Of a DNA stretch of 64,000 nucleotides, positions 25,718-35,291 are shown piece after piece (positions within the stretch are counted from its first letter, which is position 1; each line of letters starts with the position of its first letter). The stretch covers positions 248,657-312,656 of the forward strand of contig NZ_WTYV01000002.1 of assembly GCF_009827655.1 (NCBI RefSeq). The letters run 5' to 3'. The notes under the pieces are model-generated. The model searched no databases, had not been told where the DNA came from, and saw nothing but the letters and a program-made list of their open reading frames with translations. The position numbers were made by a program, and so were the translations under genes. This DNA is from Alteraurantiacibacter buctensis. GTDB lineage: Bacteria; Pseudomonadota; Alphaproteobacteria; Sphingomonadales; Sphingomonadaceae.

Positions 25718-26817
25718 TGCGCCGGTTCCTCTCCGCCCTGCTGCTGGTGCTGGCCGCCCTTGCCGCTGCCGCCCCCGCCCATGCCGAGCGCGTGCGCGAC
25801 CTGGGCAGCTTCGATGGCGTGCGGCCCAACCAGTTGACCGGCTATGGCATCGTGGTGGGCCTGGACGGCACAGGCGATGACAACTTCGAATACCTGACCG
25901 AGGCGATGCGCGGCGTGTCGGGCCGCATGGGCCTGACCCTGCCGCCCGGCGTCTCCCCCGGCCTGAAGAACGCCGCCGCGGTAATGATAACTGCCGAGCT
26001 GCCGCCCTTCGCCAAGCCGGGCCAGACGATCGACGTGACCGTGTCCGCCATCGGCAAGGCGCGGTCCTTGCGCGGCGGGTCGCTGGTGCTGACCCCACTG
26101 TATGGCGCGGACGGGCAGATCTATTCGATGGCCCAGGGCAACCTGGCCGTGGGCGGGCTGGGCGTGTCGGGCCGCGATGGCTCGCAATTGTCGGTCAACG
26201 TGCCCACCGTGGGCCGCATCGCCGATGGCGCGACCGTGGAGCGCGAGGTGGCGACCGGGTTCGACACGCTGGGCGAGCTGCGCTTCAACCTGAACACCGC
26301 CGATTTCCAGACCGCTGCGCGGATGCGCGATGCGATCAATGCCCGCTATGCCGGCGCGGCGCGGGTGGTGGACGCGGTGACGCTGTCCATCGTCATGCCC
26401 TTCGGCTCCGACGCGCGCGCCGAGATGATCGCCGGGATCGAGATGATCGAGGTGACCCCGGCGCAGACCCCGGCACGGGTGATCGTCAACAGCCGCACCG
26501 GCACCGTGGTGATCAATTCCGCCGTCCGCCTGTCTCCCGCGGCGATCAGCCACGGCAAGCTGGTGGTGCGGATCGAGGAAGACCCGCTGATCGTGCAGCC
26601 CGAACCCTTCAGCCGCGGCGAAACCGCGCAGGAGGAGGCAAGCACAATCAGCATCGAGGAGGAGGAGGCCCGCGTGGTCGCCATGCCGGGCGCGGCCAAC
26701 CTGTCCGAGATCGTCGATGCGCTCAACATGCTTGGCGTGGGCGCATCGGACCTGGTGGTGATCCTGGAAGCCCTGAAGCAGGCCGGTGCCCTGCAGGCCG
26801 AGATGGTGGTGATGTGA
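25717..26817 (+). CDS. flgI: flagellar P-ring protein FlgI
   Basis: A 366-residue secreted protein. The signal peptide spans residues 1 to about 25 (cleavage after APAHA). The mature start ERVRDLGSFDGVRPNQLTGYGIVVGLDGTGD is the FlgI hallmark, and the C-terminal LSEIVDALNMLGVGASDLVVILEALKQAGALQAEMVVM is equally conserved. It forms the periplasmic P ring with help from FlgA. It overlaps flgJ by four bases. Confidence 0.96.
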   Translation: MRRFLSALLLVLAALAAAAPAHAERVRDLGSFDGVRPNQLTGYGIVVGLDGTGDDNFEYLTEAMRGVSGRMGLTLPPGVSPGLKNAAAVMITAELPPFAKPGQTIDVTVSAIGKARSLRGGSLVLTPLYGADGQIYSMAQGNLAVGGLGVSGRDGSQLSVNVPTVGRIADGATVEREVATGFDTLGELRFNLNTADFQTAARMRDAINARYAGAARVVDAVTLSIVMPFGSDARAEMIAGIEMIEVTPAQTPARVIVNSRTGTVVINSAVRLSPAAISHGKLVVRIEEDPLIVQPEPFSRGETAQEEASTISIEEEEARVVAMPGAANLSEIVDALNMLGVGASDLVVILEALKQAGALQAEMVVM

Positions 26818-27155
26818 CACTGATTTCGTCCCTTTCCACTGGCGCCATCGCCACTGGCGCCATCGCGGTGCCTGCCGGTTCTTCGTCCGAAGAGCTGAAG
26901 CAGGCCGCGCAGGCTTTCGAGGCGATCTTCCTGCGCCAGATGCTGGCCAGCGCCCGCGCGGCCGACTTCGGCGGCGACGAGCTGTTCGGCGGGCCCGGCC
27001 TGGAACAGTTTGAAACCATGCGTGACGAGCACCTGGCCGATGTGGCCAGCCGGCAGGGCGTGTTCGGCCTGGCCGAGGCGATCGAGCGGCAGGTCACGGC
27101 CATGCAGCCGCAGACCTACGTTTCGCCCGCCAGCAATCCCACGGGAGGCGGCTAG
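26814..27155 (+). CDS. flgJ: rod-capping protein FlgJ, scaffold domain only
   Basis: A 113-residue protein with the FlgJ rod-binding domain: LKQAAQAFEAIFLRQMLASAR, then FGGPGLEQFETMRDEHLADVASRQGVFGLAEAIERQ. It lacks the muramidase domain of enterobacterial FlgJ; that activity is probably supplied by the transglycosylase at 18017. The start is a GTG overlapping the end of flgI. It is followed three bases later by flgK. Confidence 0.9.
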   Translation: MTLISSLSTGAIATGAIAVPAGSSSEELKQAAQAFEAIFLRQMLASARAADFGGDELFGGPGLEQFETMRDEHLADVASRQGVFGLAEAIERQVTAMQPQTYVSPASNPTGGG

Positions 27156-27158
27156 GCC

Positions 27159-28487
27159 ATGTCCGGCAACCTGATCCTGATCGGCAAGAGCGGGGCGATG
27201 GCGGCCCGCGCGGCGCTTGACGTTACCGCGCAGAACATCGCCAATGCCGCCAACCCCACCTATGCCCGGCGCACGCTGAGCATGGCGGAACTGGCCAGCA
27301 AGGGCGGGATTGCCAACGAGCCGGGCGCGGCGCTGTCCGGCGTGCGGCCCGATCAGGTGCTCCGCACCAATTCGCTGTTCCTGCAGACCGAAGCGCGCCG
27401 CACCGGCAGTGATCTGGCGCGCGCCAATGCCGAACTGACCGGGCTGACCAACGCCGAAAGCGCGGTGGAGCAGGCCGGTATCTATCCCTCCATCGTCGAT
27501 TTCGAAGCTGCCCTGTCGCAGCTTGCCAGCGATCCGCTGTCGGGCAGCTTGCGCGCCGCCGTGCTGGAAGAAGGCCGCCGCGTGGCGCAGACCTTCGCCA
27601 TCGCCAAGAACGGGCTGGACGTGGCCCGCGCGGACCTGACCTTCTCCGCCGACGAGGGCGTAAACCAGATCAACCTGCTGGCGGGCGAACTGGCCCGCAC
27701 CAACGCCGGCATCGCCCGCGCCAGGCCGGGATCGGCCAACATGGCCGTGCTGCACGACCAGCGCGATGCCCTGCTGGGCGAAATGTCCGGCTATGCGGGC
27801 CTTTCCACCACCTTCGATGCCCTTGGCCGCGCCACCGTGAAGCTGGGCAGCGAAACGCTGGTGGACGGGGTCGACGCCTTCACGCTGGCCAAGACCGGCA
27901 ATGCCAACGGCACCCTGTCCTTCACCGTGAACGGCGCCGCCACCACCGTGACCAGCGGCAGCCTGCAAGGGCAGAGCCAGGCCCTGCAGGGCATCGTGAC
28001 GCTGGAAGGCGAGCTGGACGATCTGGCCGCGCTGATGATCGACAGGGTCAACGATGCGCAAGCCACCGGCGCGGCGCTGGATGGCACGCCCGCGCAGCCG
28101 TTCTTCTCCGGCACCGATGCGGGCACCATCGCGCTGGCCCTGACCAGCGGTGACGGCATCGCTACCGCCCCCGCCGGTTCGGGCGCGCGCAGCCGCGACA
28201 TTTCCAACCTCCAGGCCCTGCGCGACAGCATGGCCGTGGATGGCCCCGCCAAGGAAGCCGACGCCCTTCTGTTCCGCCTTTCCAGCGGCATCAGCGCGCG
28301 CTCGGTCACCCGCGATGCCCTGTCCACCATCGGCCAGACGGCGGGGGTGGCCCTGTCTGCCGAAACCGGCGTGGACCTGGACCAGGAAGCCACCAACCTG
28401 CTGCGCTACCAGCAGATGTTCCAGGCATCCGGCAAGGTGATCCAGGCTGCGGCGGACATCTTCGACACGCTTATGGGGATCGGCTGA
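27159..28487 (+). CDS. flgK: flagellar hook-filament junction protein FlgK (HAP1)
   Basis: A 442-residue junction protein. The N-terminus shows SGAMAARAALDVTAQNIANAANPTYARRTLSMAEL and the C-terminus GVDLDQEATNLLRYQQMFQASGKVIQAAADIFDTLMGIG, both diagnostic. It is shorter than E. coli FlgK (about 550), in line with other reduced axial proteins here. GGAGG lies before the ATG. Its stop overlaps the flgL start. FlgN is the likely chaperone. Confidence 0.94.
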   Translation: MSGNLILIGKSGAMAARAALDVTAQNIANAANPTYARRTLSMAELASKGGIANEPGAALSGVRPDQVLRTNSLFLQTEARRTGSDLARANAELTGLTNAESAVEQAGIYPSIVDFEAALSQLASDPLSGSLRAAVLEEGRRVAQTFAIAKNGLDVARADLTFSADEGVNQINLLAGELARTNAGIARARPGSANMAVLHDQRDALLGEMSGYAGLSTTFDALGRATVKLGSETLVDGVDAFTLAKTGNANGTLSFTVNGAATTVTSGSLQGQSQALQGIVTLEGELDDLAALMIDRVNDAQATGAALDGTPAQPFFSGTDAGTIALALTSGDGIATAPAGSGARSRDISNLQALRDSMAVDGPAKEADALLFRLSSGISARSVTRDALSTIGQTAGVALSAETGVDLDQEATNLLRYQQMFQASGKVIQAAADIFDTLMGIG

Positions 28488-29401
28488 TGACGACGATAAC
28501 CAACGGCACGCTGGCCTTCTATCGCCGCGCCGCGCTGCAGATGGGTGACCTGCGCAGGAGCGCCGAGGACCTGCAGAACCAGCTTTCCACCGGTGAGCGG
28601 CTGACCCGTTCGTCAGACGATCCGGTGGCCGCCTCGCGCCTGCGGATGCTGGCCCGCGACGAGCGGCTGGCCACGATCGATGCCACCAACGCGCGCCGCA
28701 CGGCAGAGAACCTGGAACTGGCCGGCAATGCGCTGGAATCGATCGCCTCCGATCTGATCCGCGCCCGCGAGCTGGCCCTGTGGGCCGCCAGCGAGACGCT
28801 AGGCAATACCGAGCGCAAGGCCATCGGGGAGGAGCTGGAGCAGCTCCGCATCCGCATCATGTCGGCCGCCAATGCCCGCGATGCCGGGGACAACGCGCTG
28901 TTCGGCGGCGAGACCAGCGGCAACGCCTACGAGATGAACGGGGCGGGCGTGGTCAGCTATATCGGCACGGCCAGCGCGGGCGAGATCGACCTGGGGCAGG
29001 GGCAGATGCTCAGCCGCGGGCAGACCGGGCCGGAAGTGCTGAACTTCACCACCGGCGGCACGGCCACCGATGTGTTCGCCTTCCTGGGCACGCTTGGCAC
29101 CGAATTGCAGGCCGGGGCCGATCCGGTCACCGCCGCGCGCGATGCGCTGCCGGGCATGGACGATGCGATCGACGCGCTGACCCGCGCGCAGACCGTGGCC
29201 GGCACCCGCATCGCCTGGATCGAGGTGATCCAGGACCGTCAGATCGACCAGAGCCAGACCCGCGCCCAGCGCACCAGCGATGCCGGCGGCGTGCCCTTTG
29301 CCCAGACCGTGGCCGAACTGCAGCAGATGCTGACCGTGCTGGAAGCCAGCCAGGCCGGCTTCACGCGGCTGGCCGGCCTGACGCTGTTCGACAAGATCTG
29401 A
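28487..29401 (+). CDS. flgL: flagellar hook-filament junction protein FlgL (HAP3)
   Basis: A 304-residue flagellin-related protein. LQNQLSTGERLTRSSDDPVAASRLRMLARDERLATI is the FlgL N-terminal block, and the C-terminus AELQQMLTVLEASQAGFTRLAGLTLFDKI is typical. It joins FlgK to the filament. The ATG overlaps the flgK stop by one base. It is the last axial gene before motA. Confidence 0.94.
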   Translation: MTTITNGTLAFYRRAALQMGDLRRSAEDLQNQLSTGERLTRSSDDPVAASRLRMLARDERLATIDATNARRTAENLELAGNALESIASDLIRARELALWAASETLGNTERKAIGEELEQLRIRIMSAANARDAGDNALFGGETSGNAYEMNGAGVVSYIGTASAGEIDLGQGQMLSRGQTGPEVLNFTTGGTATDVFAFLGTLGTELQAGADPVTAARDALPGMDDAIDALTRAQTVAGTRIAWIEVIQDRQIDQSQTRAQRTSDAGGVPFAQTVAELQQMLTVLEASQAGFTRLAGLTLFDKI

Positions 29402-29440
29402 TTGCTTCGCCCGCTTTTTATTTAGTTACGGGGATTTACC

Positions 29441-30304
29441 ATGTTTGCTGCCATCGGCATCGTCCTGTTGATCGTGTTCGTCTTCGGCGGGTTTGCCATT
29501 ACCGGCGGCGCGCTGGGCCCGGTGATGCATGCCCTGCCGCACGAAATGCTGATCATCGGCGGCGCGGCCATTGCCGCCACCGTCACCGGCAATTCCATGC
29601 ACGAACTGAAGTTGCTGGGGGCGGGCATGGGCAAGGTGTTCAAGGGCCCCAGGTACAACGACCAGGACCATATCGATGCCATTGCCCTAACCAGCCGCCT
29701 GATGCGGATGATGAAGACCGAAGGGCCGGTGGCGCTGGAAAGCCACGTGACCGATCCGGCAAACTCGGCGATCTTTGCCGAATATCCCCGCATCCTGGCC
29801 GACAAGGCCCTGACCGGGCTGATCTGCGATACGCTGACGCTGATCGTCGTCTCCTCCGGCACGCTGGACACCCATGCGGTGGAGGACGTGATGGACAATT
29901 CGATCAAGAGCCAGCTGCACGAACTGGACGAGCCTGCCCATGCCCTGCAGACGCTGGCCGACGGCCTGCCCGCGCTGGGCATCGTGGCCGCCGTGCTGGG
30001 CGTGGTGAAGACCATGGGTTCGATTGACGAGCCGCCTGCCGTGCTGGGCGGCATGATCGGTTCGGCCCTGGTCGGCACCTTCCTGGGCGTGCTGCTGGCC
30101 TATGGCATTGTGGGCCCGCTGGCCGGCCGCCTGAAGCAGGTGAACGCGCACGATGCGCAGATCTTCCATTCGGTGAAGCAGGTGCTGATCGCCTCGCTCC
30201 ACGGCTATCCGCAGCCGCTGGTGGTGGAAAGCGCCCGCTCGGGCCTGCCGCCGGCGCACCGCCCGGCGCTGACCGAGCTGCTCGACATGCTGCGGGGCAA
30301 GTAA
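29441..30304 (+). CDS. motA: flagellar stator protein MotA
   Basis: A 287-residue MotA with four membrane helices. Conserved stator parts are GGFAITGGALGPVMHALPHEMLIIGGAAIAA, the cytosolic loop with the charged residues that touch FliG, LPALGIVAAVLGVVKTMGSIDEPPAVLGGMIGSALVGTFLGVLLAYG, and VEFARS-like VESARSGLPP near the C-terminus. It forms the proton channel with MotB, whose gene starts two bases after its stop. GGGG lies before the ATG in an AT-rich 39-base gap after flgL. Confidence 0.95.
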   Translation: MFAAIGIVLLIVFVFGGFAITGGALGPVMHALPHEMLIIGGAAIAATVTGNSMHELKLLGAGMGKVFKGPRYNDQDHIDAIALTSRLMRMMKTEGPVALESHVTDPANSAIFAEYPRILADKALTGLICDTLTLIVVSSGTLDTHAVEDVMDNSIKSQLHELDEPAHALQTLADGLPALGIVAAVLGVVKTMGSIDEPPAVLGGMIGSALVGTFLGVLLAYGIVGPLAGRLKQVNAHDAQIFHSVKQVLIASLHGYPQPLVVESARSGLPPAHRPALTELLDMLRGK

Positions 30305-30305
30305 C

Positions 30306-31148
30306 ATGGCCTCCGCCCCCGTTCCCAACGAGCCGCTGGCCCCGATCATCGTCAAGAAGATTACCGTGGTGGCCGGCGGCCATCACGGCGGTGCCTGGAA
30401 GGTGGCCTATGCCGACTTCGTGACCGCGATGATGGCCTTCTTCCTGCTGATGTGGCTGCTGGGCGCGACCACCGAGGACCAGAGGAAGGGCCTGGCCGAC
30501 TATTTCACGCCCACCCTGGTCAAGATGCGCGAGCAAAGCGCCGGGGCCGATGGCATGCTGGGCGGATCGTCCATCGTCGATGCCGACAACTATCCCCATG
30601 CCGCCGGGCAGACCGGCAACATGGCCATCACCATCCCGCGAGACGCCAGGGGCGGCCCGCAGGAAGGCGGCGAGGCCGAGCAGGAGCGCCGCCGCCAGCA
30701 GATCGCGCAAGCGATCCAGGACAGGATCGACAGCGTGGAGCGCCTGCGCCGCCTGTCGCGCCAGGTGCGGGTGACCCGCACGCCCGAAGGCATCCGCATC
30801 GACCTGGTGGACGATGCCGATTTCTCGATGTTCCACCTGGGCTCCACCGTGCTGGTGCCCGAGGCGCGCGAACTGCTGGGCATCATTGGCGAGTCGCTGG
30901 CGGGCGAGGGCGGCCAACTGATCGTGCGCGGCCACACCGATGCCGTGCCGTGGCGCAGCGGGGCAGGGGCCAACAACTGGTCGCTGTCCAGCGCCCGGGC
31001 CGAGGCGACGCGGCAGGAGATGTTGCGCCACGGCCTCACCGATGCCCGCTTCGACCGGATTGAGGGCGTGGCCGACCGCGAGCCGCTGGTGCCCGCTGAC
31101 CCCGCCGATCCGCGCAACCGGCGCATGTCGATCCTGCTGAAGTCCTGA
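30306..31148 (+). CDS. motB: flagellar stator protein MotB
   Basis: A 280-residue MotB. The single membrane helix follows GGAWKVAYADFVTAMMAFFLLMWLLG; D37 is the likely proton-binding Asp. The plug/linker is followed by a C-terminal OmpA-like peptidoglycan-binding domain with LIVRGHTDAVPWRSGAGANNWSLSSARAEATRQEM and the closing ADPADPRNRRMSILLK. It anchors the stator to the cell wall. It completes a plus-strand block of about 9.6 kb that began at flgB. Confidence 0.95.
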   Translation: MASAPVPNEPLAPIIVKKITVVAGGHHGGAWKVAYADFVTAMMAFFLLMWLLGATTEDQRKGLADYFTPTLVKMREQSAGADGMLGGSSIVDADNYPHAAGQTGNMAITIPRDARGGPQEGGEAEQERRRQQIAQAIQDRIDSVERLRRLSRQVRVTRTPEGIRIDLVDDADFSMFHLGSTVLVPEARELLGIIGESLAGEGGQLIVRGHTDAVPWRSGAGANNWSLSSARAEATRQEMLRHGLTDARFDRIEGVADREPLVPADPADPRNRRMSILLKS

Positions 31149-31238
31149 GGGCCAACCCCTAGTCCGGCTTCGGCGCATGGTTAACCAGATGTTTTTACAC
31201 CCCGGCAGGTGACCCGCTGCCGTGGGAAGGAGTGTGCC

Positions 31239-33653
31239 TTGACCCATACCGTTCTGCCGCACGAAGTGCCCGCGCTGCTTGACCGGTTCCCGGATGCGCG
31301 GTGCCTGTCGCTCGATTGCTTCGATACGCTGCTGTGGCGCGATTGCCATGCGCCGGTGGACCTGTTCACGGCCCTGCCGGGCGTGGCCCGGGCGCAGCGG
31401 GTGGGTGCGGAAGGCGCTGCCCGCAAGGCGCGGGCGCTGGCCGGCAAGGGGACCGAAGTCTCGCTGGCCGAGATCCACGCGCGGTTGCACCCCAACGGCT
31501 CGGCCGCCGGGCGGGCACAGTCTGCGGCGGAGGAACTGGCTGCCGAGGCGCGCCACTGCCATGGCTTTGCGCCCGTGGTGGCCCTGATGCAGGCGGCAAA
31601 GGCGCGCGGGATGGAGGTGGTGATCGTGTCCGACACCTACCTCGACGCCGCGCAGTTGCGCGCCCTGATCGCCGCCGCTGCCGGTGCAAATGTCGCCGCG
31701 CTGATCGACCAGGTGTTCTGCTCCAGCAAGTTCGGCCTGTCCAAGGGGGCGGGCCTTTATGGTCAGGTTCTGAAGAAGCTCCGCCACGCGCCGCACGAGA
31801 TTGTCCACCTGGGTGACAATTTCCATGCCGACGTGGAAGGGGTGGCCCCGCTGGGGGTCAATGCCGTCCACCTGGTGCAGTTCGCCGACGAGGTGCGCCA
31901 GCGGCTGCGGCTGGAGGCCTCTGCCGATGCCCTGCTGCATCCGCACTGCGCACCCAAGGCCCGCGCGCTGCAACCGCACCGTGCCGCCCTGTCCCTGGCC
32001 GAGCCGCTCTGCGGCGACGCTGCCGAACGGCTGGGGGCCAGCGTTCTCGGCCCGGTGTTCCACGCCTTCCACCACTGGTTGGATGGCGAGGCGGCGGCGC
32101 TGGAAGCGGCCCACGGTGGCCGGGTGCACAAGCTGTTCCTGATGCGCGACGGCTACCTGCCGCTGCGCGTTCACCGCGAACTGGGCGGGACTGACGGGCA
32201 CGAGCTGGAGATCAGCCGTTTCACCGCCACCGCCGCGCATTTCACCAGCGATGCCGCGATCACCGCCTTCGTCGAGGACGAGATCGGCCTGCGCCCCACC
32301 ACGCTGGCACGCCAGATGCTGCTGCCGGAGGAGCGGATCGCCAGCCTGCTGGAACCGCTTTCGATGGAGGACGGCACCCAGGCATTGCTGAAGGAAACCC
32401 GCACCGGCCCGTTCCGCAAGGCCCTGCTGCGCGCCAGCCGCGCCTTTGCCGACCGGCTGCAAGCCCATTTGCGCGCCACCTGCAAGCCGCAGGCCGGCGA
32501 TACGCTGATGCTGGTGGACCTTGGCTATAACGGCACCGTGCAGAACCGCGTGGCCGCGCTGCTGGCCAGCCGCCTGAAGGTGCATGTCGCCGGCCGCTAT
32601 CTTGTCCTGCGCGAGAAGGAGGTAACCGGCCTCGACAAGCGCGGGCTGATCGATGCCCGCCACTATGCGCCCGAGGTGCTGGAGGGCTTCTGCGCCAACG
32701 TGGCCCTGCTGGAACAGCTCTGCACCAAGGCGCAAGGTTCAGTGGTGGACTACACGCCCGATGGCACCCCCCTGCGCGGGCCGAACGACATCAAGCAGCA
32801 GCAGAGCGCGGTCCGCGAGGCGGTGCAGCAGGGCTGCCTGGCTTTCCAGCGCGCCGCCCGTAATGCCGTGGTCCGCACCCCTTGCGATCACGCACCAGCC
32901 ATGTGGCGCGAGGCCGCCGCCAGCGTGCTCGCCCGCGCCATGTTCCTGCCGCTGCCTGCCGAACTGGCCGTGGTCGAAGCTTTCGAGCACGATGTGAACC
33001 TGGGCACCCAGCAGACCGTGCCGCTGTTTGACCGCGCCGTGGCTGCCCGCGGCCTGAAGCAGCGCGGCCTGTTCTACATGAACGGGGCCGAGCGGATGCT
33101 GCTGCCCGCCGAGATCGACCGCGAAGGGCTGGCCACGCGCCTGTCGCTGATGGTCCACCGCCTGTTCGATCCGCCGTTTGCCTACAGCGATTTCGGCCAG
33201 GGCGGGGTGGCGCTGGATGTCACGCTGGTGGATCCCGCCAGCGGCCAGGTGGCCCGCCGCCAGGTGCAGGCCACCCCCACGCACGATGGCTTCTACACCG
33301 CCGCCATTCCCGTGGGCGAGGGCCGCTTCGCCGTGGCCGCCCACATCGGCCAGCTTGCCGAATGGTTCGAGGTGGAAAGTGCCGTGCATGTGCCGGTGGC
33401 CGATTTCATCTCCGGCAAGCATGAGGCGCTGCGCCGCGAAACCGTGGCCCATGCCGCGCCCGAGGGGATCGGTCGCATGGCCGACCGCCTGTGGCACAGT
33501 CCCGCCGCCGATGGCCACCTGCTGTTCCCGCCCCCTGCCGACAGCCGGGATGAACCCGTGCTGCTGGCGCTGACCTTCCGCCCGCTGGTGCTGCGCCAAA
33601 CGCGCGCCGCTGCCGGGCAAACCACACCCGCCGCCGAAAGGACCGTTGCATGA
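31239..33653 (+). CDS. large HAD-superfamily protein (COG5610-like)
   Basis: An 804-residue cytosolic protein. Residues 1 to about 240 form a HAD domain: motif I LDCFDTLLWRD (nucleophile D26, with Phe rather than Asp at +2), motif II VIVSDTYLD, motif III Lys in SSKFGLSKG and motif IV VHLGDNFHADVEG. The rest has no domain I can name with certainty; KLFLMRDGYLPLRVHRELGG and MLVDLGYNGTVQNRVAALL recall HAD proteins in surface-polysaccharide clusters. I choose the TTG at 31239 since GGAAGGAG is six bases upstream. It overlaps a methyltransferase-like gene. Its site between motB and fliC suggests a role in modifying flagellin or a surface glycan, which is inference. Confidence 0.75.
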   Translation: MTHTVLPHEVPALLDRFPDARCLSLDCFDTLLWRDCHAPVDLFTALPGVARAQRVGAEGAARKARALAGKGTEVSLAEIHARLHPNGSAAGRAQSAAEELAAEARHCHGFAPVVALMQAAKARGMEVVIVSDTYLDAAQLRALIAAAAGANVAALIDQVFCSSKFGLSKGAGLYGQVLKKLRHAPHEIVHLGDNFHADVEGVAPLGVNAVHLVQFADEVRQRLRLEASADALLHPHCAPKARALQPHRAALSLAEPLCGDAAERLGASVLGPVFHAFHHWLDGEAAALEAAHGGRVHKLFLMRDGYLPLRVHRELGGTDGHELEISRFTATAAHFTSDAAITAFVEDEIGLRPTTLARQMLLPEERIASLLEPLSMEDGTQALLKETRTGPFRKALLRASRAFADRLQAHLRATCKPQAGDTLMLVDLGYNGTVQNRVAALLASRLKVHVAGRYLVLREKEVTGLDKRGLIDARHYAPEVLEGFCANVALLEQLCTKAQGSVVDYTPDGTPLRGPNDIKQQQSAVREAVQQGCLAFQRAARNAVVRTPCDHAPAMWREAAASVLARAMFLPLPAELAVVEAFEHDVNLGTQQTVPLFDRAVAARGLKQRGLFYMNGAERMLLPAEIDREGLATRLSLMVHRLFDPPFAYSDFGQGGVALDVTLVDPASGQVARRQVQATPTHDGFYTAAIPVGEGRFAVAAHIGQLAEWFEVESAVHVPVADFISGKHEALRRETVAHAAPEGIGRMADRLWHSPAADGHLLFPPPADSRDEPVLLALTFRPLVLRQTRAAAGQTTPAAERTVA

Positions 33654-34489
33654 CCAACCTGCTGATCCACTCGATGGCGGAATTCGCCCCCATCATTCGC
33701 CCTTGCCTGGAACGGGCCGGCGTGCGTGACGTGGTGGAAATCGGTGCCGAATTCGGCGGCATGAGCCACGTCCTGGGTGACTGGTGCGCCAGTGTGGGCG
33801 GCACGCTGACCAGCGTTGACCCCGCGCCCAAGCAGGAATTCCTGGACTGGGCGGCAGACCATCCCGCCGTCGCCCATGTTGCATTGCCCAGCCTGGAAGC
33901 GCTGCCGCAGATGGCCCGCTGCCCGGATGCCTGGGTGGTTGATGGCGATCACAATTATTACACCGTTTTCAACGAATTGCTGCACATCGATGCGATCTGC
34001 CAGCGCGAAGGCAAGCCGCTGCTGGCCTTCCTGCACGATATCTCGTGGCCCTGCGCCCGGCGCGATTGCTATTACGCGCCGGACCGGATCCCCGCCGCCC
34101 ACCGCCACCCCTACAGCTACAAGGCCGGGGTGCATGTCGACGATGACGCGATCCACATGGGCCGCGGATGGCGCGGCATGGGCCAGTTCGCCTGGGCGTT
34201 GCACCAGGGCGGCCCGGAGAATGGCGTGCTGACCGCGGTGGAGGATTTCCTGGCCCGCGCCGACACGCCCCAGCGCCCGCTCGCCTTCGCCCACGTGCCC
34301 GCCGTGTTCGGCCTGGGCGTGGTGATGGACGCCAGCGCTGAATGGGCCGAGGACCTTGCCGGCATGCTGCTGCCCTATCACGCCAACGGCCTGATCGCCT
34401 CGCTGGAGCTGAACCGTCTGCGCAACTACCTGGCGGTGATCGACTGGCAGGACCGCGAGGCCGAGCGGGAGCAGGGTGCGGCGGCATGA
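33650..34489 (+). CDS. class I SAM-dependent methyltransferase-like protein
   Basis: A 279-residue protein. RDVVEIGAEFGGMSHVLGDW (residues 26-45) is a SAM-binding motif I, GGTLTSVDPAP gives the acidic strand-2 end, and CPDAWVVDGDHNYYTVFNELL resembles the methyltransferase-24 family, whose members act on sugars and other small groups. The C-terminal 110 residues are not recognised. The ATG overlaps the stop of the HAD protein gene, so the two are almost certainly co-expressed. A joint task in flagellin or glycan decoration is plausible but unproven. Confidence 0.75.
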   Translation: MTNLLIHSMAEFAPIIRPCLERAGVRDVVEIGAEFGGMSHVLGDWCASVGGTLTSVDPAPKQEFLDWAADHPAVAHVALPSLEALPQMARCPDAWVVDGDHNYYTVFNELLHIDAICQREGKPLLAFLHDISWPCARRDCYYAPDRIPAAHRHPYSYKAGVHVDDDAIHMGRGWRGMGQFAWALHQGGPENGVLTAVEDFLARADTPQRPLAFAHVPAVFGLGVVMDASAEWAEDLAGMLLPYHANGLIASLELNRLRNYLAVIDWQDREAEREQGAAA

Positions 34490-34523
34490 CCGCCAGCCGG
34501 GCAGCCCTGGCTGGTTGCCGTCC

Positions 34524-35291
34524 CTAACCGATCGCGCGGCGATAGAGGTGCCAGCTTGCATGGGCGAACACCGGCAGCACCAGCAGCAGGCCGGTGAGCA
34601 GGGGCAGCATTGCCACGAACAGGGTGATGGCGATGAAGGCGGCCCAGCCCAGCAGCACCATCCGGTTGGCCTTTACCAGCGCTACGCTGGCGATCATGGC
34701 TGACACGCAATCGACATCGCGATCGACCAGCATCGGCAGGCTGATCAGGGTGATCGCGAAGATTGCCATGGCCAGCACGCCACCCACGCCGCCGCCCACC
34801 AGCAGCATCGCCATGCCCGAGGGCGTGACCAGGAAGTCCAGGCTCTCGGTCCTCAGGCCCGCCTGGCCCAGGAAGATATAGAAGATGGCGTGGGCCAGGA
34901 TCACCCAGAAGCAGAAGATCACGAAGGCGATCACCCCGATGCCCAGCACCTGGCCATCCCCCCGCCCGCGCACCGCGCCCAGCACGGCACCCCAGTCGGG
35001 CGGCAGCCCCGCCCCGCGGCGGCGGCTCACCTCGTACAGGCCCACGGCCGAGAATGGCGCCAGCAGCGGGAACCCGGCTGCCGGAACCAGCCAGACGAAC
35101 TGCCCGCGCTCCACCAGCGCGTAATAGAGGCCAAGGCCTGCCAGCACATAGATGCCGGCAAAGAACAGGCCATAGGCCGGACAGGCGCGGAAATCGGCCC
35201 AGCCCGCGGCCAGCGCCCGGCCAAGATCGGCCACGGAAATATCGGCTGCAACGCGCGCGGACGGCAAGCGCTCTTGCTGCGAGACATGCAT
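34524..35291 (-). CDS. DUF2189-family integral membrane protein
   Basis: A 255-residue protein with about six membrane helices. The opening LGRALAAGWADFRACPAYGLFFAGIYVLAGLGLYYALV and the later LVDRDVDCVSAMIASVALVKANRMVLLGW match the DUF2189 family, which is common in alphaproteobacteria and has no known function. GGAGGGGGAAG precedes the ATG. It is convergent with the methyltransferase gene (35-base gap) and divergent from the low-GC HEPN gene. No link to motility is evident. Confidence 0.82.
   Translation of the reverse strand: MHVSQQERLPSARVAADISVADLGRALAAGWADFRACPAYGLFFAGIYVLAGLGLYYALVERGQFVWLVPAAGFPLLAPFSAVGLYEVSRRRGAGLPPDWGAVLGAVRGRGDGQVLGIGVIAFVIFCFWVILAHAIFYIFLGQAGLRTESLDFLVTPSGMAMLLVGGGVGGVLAMAIFAITLISLPMLVDRDVDCVSAMIASVALVKANRMVLLGWAAFIAITLFVAMLPLLTGLLLVLPVFAHASWHLYRRAIG

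Noticed and set aside
31149..31238. Terminator or promoter between motB and the HAD gene
   Set aside because: CCGGCAGGTGACCCGCTGCCG is partly palindromic but has no T run and does not match the CGGCA-N6-TGCCG spacing.
29904..32735. 943-codon open frame on the minus strand
   Set aside because: It lies antisense to motA, motB and the HAD protein gene, has a His/Gln/Arg-rich composition typical of reversed high-GC coding DNA, and matches no family.
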